Shown here: positions 1-7,600 of the stretch, piece after piece | Numbering within the stretch: position 1 is the stretch's first letter | Layout of the letters: every line of letters starts with the position of its first letter | Source: Clostridiaceae bacterium | GTDB lineage: Bacteria; Bacillota; Clostridia; Lachnospirales; Lachnospiraceae | Reading direction: 5' to 3' | Assembly (NCBI GenBank): GCA_910575795.1 | Contig: CAJTGE010000009.1 | Span: 102,351-166,350 of the forward strand | DNA: 64,000 nucleotides | Notes under the pieces: generated by a model | What the model was told of the DNA's origin: nothing | Databases searched by the model: none | The model's input: the letters and a program-made list of their open reading frames with translations, nothing else | Position numbers and translations under genes: made by a program

Positions 1-2
1 TT

Positions 3-1079
3 TCTCTGTCAGATGATTTTTCTTTCTCTTTTGACGGAGAAACCTACGATAAGCAGTATCTGTTAAATGAGGTGTTCAATGATGTAGCCAATCCTACCCA
101 AATGAACGGATATGAACTTTTTATGAGTTTCTTCCGTAATTACAGATTGATTTGGGCTTTCTGGTGGGACTTTGTCAGGTTTACAGTTTCTGCCATGCGG
201 GGAGAGTTTTACTCTGAGTTAGAGGGAAAAGTTAAATCTGAAAACCATCCTGTAATGCTACAACGTCATAAGCGGTACAGATTTTATATGTATTATGCCT
301 ATTTTATAAATCTGTTAAACAAGTCAGGCACAATTGAGCCAGACAGCATGGTAAGGCGCGCAGTGGCCGAGATATATAAGCAGTTCTTTATCACTAATGG
401 AAAGACGGGAGTTTCCCCTATATTGCGTATGGATGTTGATTGGAGTTATAAGGCTGGCTCTAACGCTACTAAAAGTTTCCTTGCTCAAGATTTCAGGGAG
501 ATGATTTCCAATGTACATAAAATTGCCAGGGGTACTGTCTGTGAAGGTTTAGATTGTATTGATGTGATTAAGAAGTACCAGCATTCCAGCCAGGAGACAG
601 GAGTAGCTCATAACAATCCTATTTTCTACTCTGATTCTCCCTACATTGAAACTTCAGATTATACAAATGAGGCTGTAGGGGTACCGGCATTTGACTCAAA
701 CAAGATGAAGGATTTGATTGTTGCTTTGAAAGCCAGTGGAGATAATTTTATTTTCTCATGTAGAGCCGCAAAGGGTTCAGTGAATGGCTCCGAGACAACA
801 GATGAACTTAAAACGAGTAATATGAGGCTTAAAGCTGCTGTTTTCGATTGCTTCAGCCAAGAGTTTATCCAGGCGGACAGTCCTCTTTGGGTACTGGCAA
901 TCGAGAAAAAAGGTTCTCTGGCTAATTTGATCCAGGCCAATAAAGTTGCTGAGATTATGATTACAAACTTCGAGATAGCCGATTTCTCGTCAAACAGTGC
1001 ATGCTGTAAGAATACTACCTTCAAGACTTATACATTCCAAAACTTTATGGAAATTTGGAGTCAGAATGCAAATGTTTAA
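3..1079 (+). CDS. D12-class DNA adenine N6-methyltransferase, 5'-truncated by window edge
   Basis: The reading frame is open to the left edge, so the true start lies outside the window; a GTG at 72 is internal. The recognisable part is FYSDSPYIETSDY (nt about 630-668), which matches motif IV of D12-class (Dam-like) adenine methylases, followed by a helix and an FIFSCRA strand as in that fold. The usual DPPY tetrad reads DSPY here, which may be a tolerated variant or may lower activity. The FxGxG S-adenosylmethionine motif would lie upstream and cannot be checked. Inferred role: methylation of element or host DNA at an unknown site, possibly protection of the element. No nuclease partner is adjacent. 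Confidence is fair for the fold and low for activity. Confidence 0.6.
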   Translation, partial: SLSDDFSFSFDGETYDKQYLLNEVFNDVANPTQMNGYELFMSFFRNYRLIWAFWWDFVRFTVSAMRGEFYSELEGKVKSENHPVMLQRHKRYRFYMYYAYFINLLNKSGTIEPDSMVRRAVAEIYKQFFITNGKTGVSPILRMDVDWSYKAGSNATKSFLAQDFREMISNVHKIARGTVCEGLDCIDVIKKYQHSSQETGVAHNNPIFYSDSPYIETSDYTNEAVGVPAFDSNKMKDLIVALKASGDNFIFSCRAAKGSVNGSETTDELKTSNMRLKAAVFDCFSQEFIQADSPLWVLAIEKKGSLANLIQANKVAEIMITNFEIADFSSNSACCKNTTFKTYTFQNFMEIWSQNANV

Positions 1080-1238
1080 TTGAATGGTATTCAGGGAATG
1101 AGTTTTCTCTGCCAAATCAGGGGTACTCATTCACTCATTTTCCTATAAATTCCTTTACTATCAAATAGAACCAATCAGCGGATTGTATTCCAACAGCCCC
1201 AGTCAGGGGTATTCTAAACTTAGTAGGAGGGATTTATA

Positions 1239-1427
1239 ATGCAAGGTGGAGATTTTATGTCTAGCGGAGATGTATGTGATTATTGTCAGTTCAGTTACTC
1301 GGTGCTTAACAGGCTCCAGACCCAAGGGGTATTAACCCCAGTCAGGGTACTGCCAGCCAGCAAAAAGAGGTTCTTTCTCCGCAGTGATGTGGAGGCATAC
1401 ATGAACAACTTAAGACAGGGGAAATAA
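1239..1427 (+). CDS. Small winged-helix (MerR/excisionase-type) DNA-binding protein
   Basis: A 62-residue protein with an AGGAGG ribosome site just upstream of the ATG. The pattern resembles one-domain MerR/excisionase helix-turn-helix proteins: an opening segment (SSGDVCDYCQFSYSVLNRL), a short wing with a Gly-Val-Leu turn, basic KKR residues, then a closing DVEAYM helix. Such proteins bind DNA as recombination directionality factors or small regulators. It is one of at least seven in this element (see 11782, 30067, 31807, 32261, 40678 and 47232). A Rho-independent terminator follows immediately, so it is probably a short transcription unit. Target unknown. Confidence 0.6.
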   Translation: MQGGDFMSSGDVCDYCQFSYSVLNRLQTQGVLTPVRVLPASKKRFFLRSDVEAYMNNLRQGK

Positions 1428-1435
1428 TACAGATT

Positions 1436-1469
1436 GAGGGCAGCCTAAAGACAAGGTTGCTCTCTTTTT
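1436..1469 (+). terminator. Rho-independent terminator
   Basis: A ten-pair stem (GAGGGCAGCC with GGTTGCTCTC, including G-T pairs) is followed by a T run, nine bases after the stop of the small winged-helix gene. Confidence 0.8.
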
Positions 1470-1845
1470 GTATATATGGTTTTTTTCCTACCAGTTAAGT
1501 TTAAAATGGTATGAGTGCCAGTTGTATATTGCTTTAGATTCTCATATCCCAGGGGTATGGGAAATTGCTTCTATCACTTTCTGATTATCGTTTCTCAGTT
1601 TGTTTTCTTAACCATCGATATCTCAATAAATCTTCCTAACTAAATAAATCTACTTTTTCCCCGTGGGGGGAGTGCATCCGAAGTTGGCCAATAGGCGTAC
1701 AAGAAATATTGTCTATTTGAGTTCACCATTTTTAAATGAGTTTTTCTGATCGCCCCTTTGAGACGTTCTTATAGTGTTTATAAAGTTAATTTCGGTTAAT
1801 TCGTCCAGGGGTATTAACAACGATGAAAGGGAAGGAGATATTTTT
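1470..1845. other. Intergenic stretch, 376 bp, no gene seen
   Basis: AT-rich non-coding DNA between the terminator and the HNH-like gene. It carries copies of the polar motif at about 1552 and 1808, the latter just before the ribosome site of the next gene. No convincing promoter or RNA structure was recognised. Confidence 0.5.
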
Positions 1846-2601
1846 ATGTGTCAGACAGTATTGAATCATTTTAGAGGCTATGAGGGCTTGAGCCAGACAG
1901 AACAGATTGATAAGTTAGCTGATGAGTTGGAGGCGGCGGGTATCGAAGTTGTCAGTCCCAGGTTTAGGAAAGGTTTCAATATAACCCATTTTGTGGGAGA
2001 TGAGTATGTTTTTACAAAGTTTATAAAGAAAACGACAGGTGAGTCATACTTCACCATATTCGATAGAACTATTTATGACAAGTATCTCGTCGGGCGAGGT
2101 GGTATTACTGTAGCTTCAGGAAGTACTAGCCCCATTAAGTGGGTTAGGCTTTATAGTGCTCCGATAGCAGACGAGTTACACAGACTAACTATAAAAGAAT
2201 TTGGTCAGTCGTTAGATAATGGATTGGTGGTTGATCATATATTCATGAACCCATTCATTAACACTTCGGAGGCGCTAAGACCCTGTACTCATAGTCAGAA
2301 TAAAAGACATAGCCTATGTTCTCTCCGTAGAGTATTAGACGAGATAGCCAGATCAAGAGAACCGTATGAGTTTATATATGACCCATCCATTGATTTTACT
2401 AATACGGGGTACGCCTATGCTTTACATAAAATGCTGGGCATAGGCACTTGGGAAGACCTCAGAGATTACAACATTGACTATATCAAACGAAACAATGCGA
2501 GTCTTACTAACTTGTACAGCGGTCTGTCCGCAATGGTTAAGGCTGATATAGACCCTAAATTTGCTAACGAGAGTTGGTACAGAGCCATAACTGCTTTTTA
2601 G
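1846..2601 (+). CDS. HNH-like endonuclease candidate
   Basis: The start is the ATG at 1846, eight bases after GAAGGAG; the frame runs further upstream but without a ribosome site. The 251-residue protein contains VVDHIFMNPFINT, then ALRPCTHSQNKRH (nt about 2226-2312). This matches the HNH homing-endonuclease pattern (V-D-H-I, N-P, N-T, L-R, then T-x-x-x-N-K). In that family the DH pair and the distal N/H bind a metal and cut DNA, and such genes are often selfish or help DNA processing in phages and plasmids. The N-terminal 100 and C-terminal 90 residues match nothing I recognise. It appears to head a co-oriented set (2614, 3235, 4359, 4654). The HNH reading is from pattern only, so activity is inferred. 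Confidence 0.5.
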   Translation: MCQTVLNHFRGYEGLSQTEQIDKLADELEAAGIEVVSPRFRKGFNITHFVGDEYVFTKFIKKTTGESYFTIFDRTIYDKYLVGRGGITVASGSTSPIKWVRLYSAPIADELHRLTIKEFGQSLDNGLVVDHIFMNPFINTSEALRPCTHSQNKRHSLCSLRRVLDEIARSREPYEFIYDPSIDFTNTGYAYALHKMLGIGTWEDLRDYNIDYIKRNNASLTNLYSGLSAMVKADIDPKFANESWYRAITAF

Positions 2602-2613
2602 GAGGTAAAATCT

Positions 2614-3201
2614 ATGCTCAGGAGTTACAGTTTTGGAATTGTTAAGGGTACATTTCCTTTTAAGCATTGGGTGATTTTTGATGAGGCTGCATCATCAGAT
2701 TTAGAATATGCATATGAGATTATTAAGGCAGTTGAGGCTGGAAGGCTTCAGCTCAAGGATGATTTTAACCTTTCAGCATATTGCGCTAAGGTAAGACGGA
2801 ATCAAAAATTAGGAAAAGCGGAGGAAGCCTCAAGAGTTCTACGCATTTCAGATACAGATGGGGATAGTGTGAGAGGTGAAGACGGCGATATAGACTCTTG
2901 TGGAGTTTCAATGTCAAACGTTATCAAGTATGCTGACCAGGTTGACGAGTTTTTAAAAACAGATGAGGAAGAAGACTTTTATAATGCGATTGATACATTG
3001 AATCGTATGCAGGTTGATATTCTTATCAGGTATCAGGTGAATTTTTGGCACTGTATGGGACAGGCATTGAGGGGTATCCCGGAGGCCATTGATTTGCTAC
3101 ACAAGTTAACGGAGGAGTCTCCCAAGATTGGAGAATTGATATGGATTGTATTATCAAGTGGCAAGTCATTGTCTGATTTGGAGCAGATAAATATAGCATA
3201 A
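2614..3201 (+). CDS. Uncharacterised 195-residue cytoplasmic protein
   Basis: The ATG follows GGAGG by a good distance, 12 bases after the HNH-like gene, so the two are probably co-transcribed. The protein has no signal peptide or membrane segment. It contains an acidic middle (residues about 80-95, many D, E and G) and a mostly helical C-terminal half. I recognise no family. Neighbours (HNH-like protein upstream, another acidic unknown downstream) suggest an element-specific function. Confidence 0.6.
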   Translation: MLRSYSFGIVKGTFPFKHWVIFDEAASSDLEYAYEIIKAVEAGRLQLKDDFNLSAYCAKVRRNQKLGKAEEASRVLRISDTDGDSVRGEDGDIDSCGVSMSNVIKYADQVDEFLKTDEEEDFYNAIDTLNRMQVDILIRYQVNFWHCMGQALRGIPEAIDLLHKLTEESPKIGELIWIVLSSGKSLSDLEQINIA

Positions 3202-3234
3202 TGAGATACTTATTTTAGGGAAGGAGATAAGGTA

Positions 3235-4359
3235 ATGGGAATATTAAAACCTAGCGAGAGTGTCCCCAGGTTATATGATAGTGTTAGAGAACATACGCAG
3301 ATTCTATCTGAGTTAGCCTTGTATAAGACACTAAATTTTTCTCAAGATAATGAGGGGCACAAGAGACTGCAAACAATGAGAAATGCTTTAATACAAGAGG
3401 GTGAAAATATAACGGCTGATTCCTCCATTTTAAGCCATACGGAGGTTGAGTTTGAGGTTGTTAAACTAATGCTTGGTAATGTGCTGAACAACAATAGGCT
3501 CTTATTACGTTTAAGCAAATCAGGGGCGTTGAAATTTTATGCAGATAATGAAAGTCAAATGAGGTTATTGTGGAAGGTACTTAAGGCAGTTGACGAAGAT
3601 ATGAAGATAATGGAACCATATGTAGGATTTATGGAGGTATTTAGTGAATTCTATACTTCAGAGTTACAGGCACTTCGTGAGGCGGTTATAGAGGGGGAAC
3701 CAGCTCATACAGAAGCTCCCCAGGAAGAGCCAGAAGTCAAGGAGCCAGAGGAGGCAGTTCATACGACAGTTGCCCAGGAGGAGCCAGAGGTTAAGGAGCC
3801 AGAGGAACCGGTTCATACAGAAACTCCCCAGGAGGAGGCAGGAGAGTCAACAGTGAAAAAGTCTGAGTATTCATTTTATGATGATTTTGGCATTGATATC
3901 GGTGCTATCAGATTTTTAACGAATATGTCAGATGAAATATTACTTAAGACGGAAGTTTTTCTAAAAAGGTACATAGAACAATGCAACAAGGTAACAGGCT
4001 TTAAATTGTCTAATGGATTTATACTCAATTATAGATACAAGAAGGCACAGCATATAGTCTATGATTGGCTGGAGTCTATTCGGAAGACTGGCAGTCTAAG
4101 CCCTTTGGAGGATGAGGATGACGAGGAGATGCAGTGGCTGTATTTTTCCAGTTTCCATTCCATAGAGGAAATCAGGGGTATGACAAGCCTTATTATCAGC
4201 AGTGCTTACAATGTGATTTGCCCACCACCTTCAAAGACCAAAGCGGACAGGTTCCAGCTTGGCCGCTGGCATTGCCAGAAGGAGATTGTATTGCAGGCAG
4301 CGAATGCGGAGATTGAGGAATTTGGCAGGTATTTATGGGAAAAGGTGAAGGAGGTGTAA
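3235..4359 (+). CDS. Uncharacterised 374-residue protein with acidic Pro-Glu repeat linker
   Basis: Preceded by AAGGAG at good spacing. Two predicted helical domains (residues 1-145 and 205-374) are joined by a linker at about 150-200. The linker repeats EEPEVKEPEE plus VHT units three times imperfectly, a flexible spacer type that expands by slippage. No signal peptide, membrane segment or catalytic motif is visible. Its stop overlaps the ATG of the next gene (TAATG), so translation is coupled. Function unknown; it could be a structural or partner-binding protein of the element. Confidence 0.65.
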   Translation: MGILKPSESVPRLYDSVREHTQILSELALYKTLNFSQDNEGHKRLQTMRNALIQEGENITADSSILSHTEVEFEVVKLMLGNVLNNNRLLLRLSKSGALKFYADNESQMRLLWKVLKAVDEDMKIMEPYVGFMEVFSEFYTSELQALREAVIEGEPAHTEAPQEEPEVKEPEEAVHTTVAQEEPEVKEPEEPVHTETPQEEAGESTVKKSEYSFYDDFGIDIGAIRFLTNMSDEILLKTEVFLKRYIEQCNKVTGFKLSNGFILNYRYKKAQHIVYDWLESIRKTGSLSPLEDEDDEEMQWLYFSSFHSIEEIRGMTSLIISSAYNVICPPPSKTKADRFQLGRWHCQKEIVLQAANAEIEEFGRYLWEKVKEV

Positions 4360-4559
4360 TGATGCTTAAAAGGCTACTATCAGGGGTATCCAGTCGTTTA
4401 TATATTCGCAGATCTAAGCTGACTGGAGACGATATAGAGAGGCTTCAAAACATGGATTTCAGTAGCATAGAAAGTTACCAAGACTATGTTGATTATTACA
4501 ATGTTGTATCTAAAGGCAGACATGACTTAGGCAGGCGGAATCCTACAGAAAACCCGTGA
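4359..4559 (+). CDS. Small basic protein, 66 residues, translationally coupled
   Basis: The ATG at 4359 overlaps the upstream stop codon and is preceded by GGAGGTG; a second ATG follows immediately. The product is short and basic at its N-terminus (MMLKRLL, RRSK) with an acidic, Tyr-rich centre. No family is recognised. The coupling and the following terminator-like hairpin make it the last gene of the 1846-4559 set. A copy of the polar motif lies inside it as SGV codons. Confidence 0.5.
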   Translation: MMLKRLLSGVSSRLYIRRSKLTGDDIERLQNMDFSSIESYQDYVDYYNVVSKGRHDLGRRNPTENP

Positions 4560-4595
4560 AATAGAGTTAGGCTCCAAGTTCTGAGTTGTGTGGTT

Positions 4596-4636
4596 ACGGC
4601 GGTTTCACTGATTGGTGAGACCGTTGTCATTTTATA
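4596..4636 (+). terminator. Probable terminator hairpin
   Basis: A 13-position stem (ACGGCGGTTTCAC with GTGAGACCGTTGT, some G-T pairs) is followed by a weak T stretch (CATTTTAT) after the small coupled gene and before the ribosome site of the giant membrane protein gene. Confidence 0.55.
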
Positions 4637-4653
4637 GGAGGCGATAAGAAGTG

Positions 4654-7600
4654 ATGAGATTTTTGAAAAAGCTGGAGTTTAAACGTATGTTGGCTATGCT
4701 CCTTGTGGTTTGTACGATGATTGGTATTTTCCCACAGTTTTCAGGGGTATCTATTTATGCAGACTCTAACAAGCTACGAGAGCAGCTTATTCAGCTCATG
4801 AGTGGGGTATCCGTAACAGAGGTTGAATCCATTGATCAGTTGACCGTTGAGGATTTGAGATGTATAGCATTGTTTTTATCTAACTTTTATGTTCCCTACA
4901 ATACCTCTCTGGACGATACAGAGAACAAAGACCAAAACATTCAATATATGGTTTCTGCCCTTAAAAATATTGGATTTAAGGAGGACGTCGCCAAATCTGT
5001 CATTCAGGCTGTTTATTCAGCCAGTTTATCCAGTGCTCAAAAGTTGTATTTTTGTGAGGATGACCTGCCGGAGATTACTTACAAAATTAACGGCGGAGGG
5101 GCAAATGGTAAAGTGCCAGCCCTCTCCTTTGGATGTGATGATGACCATACAGACCCAGGAGTTAACCTGGGTGTGGTGGATGATAATGAAAACTATGTAA
5201 AGGCTGTTGGTAAAAGTATTCAGGCCAGCGGTGACGATGGGGAGATGCATACTTATTATCCAGTTACGCTATGGACTTATTTATGTGCTATGGACAGGCT
5301 TGCTCATGACAAGGTTCCTGCGGGCAGTTTGGATTATGGGATAGGCTTATATTGGGGCAGCAGCTCTGGCATGAAAAGGGGTTTTGATTTAAATGCCCAG
5401 ACTGCAACATTTATTACAGCTATAACCAGCGAGTTGGGTACGGAGACTGGAATGTGTGGAAATGCTGTAATGAATACAAGCGGCGGCTCCTGGCAGGACA
5501 AAAGCGATGCTGACAGGGCAGCGGTTACGGCATTTACCCAAAACATTTACATAGACTGGGTTGGTAATGTGATTTGTGACTTTGGGAACTCCAGAGTGGT
5601 GCTATATCCAGCATGTATGAACCCGATGGTATTCAGTTTTTTAAGCGAGTCTGCTATTGAAGAGGAGGAGTCAGAGGAAGGCGACAGCGAGGAGGAGCCG
5701 GAGGAACTGGAGGAGGAGCCAGGGGTCGGCAGAGCCATAACCGATGGTTCAGAAATGATTATACCGTTTAATGCTGTTTCCACCTGGGGTCAATGGTTTC
5801 TCAAGAACCACACAGTACAGGAAGAAAGCAGTTCCTCCATTTTAGGTACTGTATTCAATACAGAGGCTAAAGTGGTGGAAGTGGATATTATGGGAATGAG
5901 GGGTTCCAGAGTTGGAGCCAGTTGGGATGCAGAGGCTTTTGGCGGTAGCGAGAAGACTATGGATAGTGTTCAGGAGTGGTGCTCCAAGTATGGAATTGAG
6001 GTTGGCGGCAACGGCTCCTGGGGTGTTCATGGGGATGCGGATTTGGTTAGTTTCGTTACCAAAAGTCTTTCAGGAGCCGGAGCAGGGGTATTCTTCCCTG
6101 GGTACGAGTTGTCCCTTGGGAAGTTTAACACTATAAACGAGTATGTTATTTATCAGTCTGTGACAAATGCCACGATACAAGACTTAACAAAAGGCAGTGC
6201 CTTTGTCACAGGTTCAGTTCTTGATGCTGAGGCGGCAAAGTATTTCAGTTCTGAATCAAAGTTCCACACATCTTCCGACAGCTTTGGAGCCTTTATGCAA
6301 TTTGGGGCAGAGGATTACTTCATGCTCTCCAATTATTTCCTGACTTATGCTTTTGCTTACCATAACAGAAATAAAACCCTTCAGGATAAGGATTCTTATG
6401 TGAATTTCAAATTCAACGGAGACAGATTCCCCAGCGAGGTTGGAGGTATGATTGATTGGGGAGACATCAGCACAGATGATGAACAAATCCTCAGTTTTAT
6501 ATATTATTTGCTTCATCCGGTTGAAGGGGCTTTATATGTAACGACTCTGTTTAAGAATAAGGTATCCGCTATTTTAGTTGGCTGGCATGAGGATATAGTT
6601 GGGGGCACAGATTCCAATAACATCACGGGTATGACAAGGTATTTAGGTTTTACAGGCTATGTCACATCTCCGAGTCTTGGAGAAATATCTTGGATCGCCA
6701 GATTGTTGGAAGCCTATCAAGATTGTATTGTTTATCTGGTTATATTATTATGTATCGTTTTAGTTTGCTATGTTGTAACGGGAAGTATGAGTATAAGTCG
6801 GGCAGTTATTGGGGTTGTGATTTTCTCATTCCTTGCATTTCTGCCACCGATAGCGATAAATCGGACAGCAGACACGATAAATCGGTTATGCGACACTTTA
6901 TACAGCCAGAAGTTTGATTATTGGGCTAATACCCAGCTTCATGCCTATTTAAGCGATTTGTCTGGTGTAACCAGTTCCTCCAGCGTGAACGAGTATATAG
7001 CAGCTCTGATAAATCTGAAAACTTCTTCCATTGAGTCCCCTCACAGCTATTCAGGGGTACGGGTGAAGTGGATGACGCCCAAGAAAATCCACGAGGCGGA
7101 GGAAGCATCGGAGGAACTTAAAGGGCATTTTGACAATACGTTTTCCAGTGCTATGGTAAACCTGCTAACAAGTTCCCAGTTGGCCGTAAACCGCACAGAG
7201 GATTATACCAATGCAGTAGGAGCCACTTATTTGTATCGAGATTTCACTGATATTTTTATGTATGGCTCCCAAAGTTACAATCTTTTTACATCATTTAATC
7301 ATGGCGGTACTTTAGAAAGGTATGGGGAGTTGAGTTTCCCGGCTGACAGCAGTGATTTTGGCGGGGCAGTCAACCGTAACTGGTCGAGGGCACATATGGG
7401 CGGGATTACCTATTCCAGTGGCGAAAATCTGATTGATTATGTGATGGCAAATGACGAGGAGAACGACAGAAGTATATCAGAGTATATCAGGGGTACTTCC
7501 AGTCTGGAAGCCGTCCGGAGAGGGTTCCTTTGTAACAGCGTCGGAGTTGGTGATGAGACGGCCAATTATTATACCAGAAATGGGGGACTTGCATCGAGTC

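Noticed and set aside
5547..5783. - strand frame opposite the giant membrane protein gene, Ser-rich
   Set aside because: It mirrors the acidic insert of the real gene and has no ribosome site.
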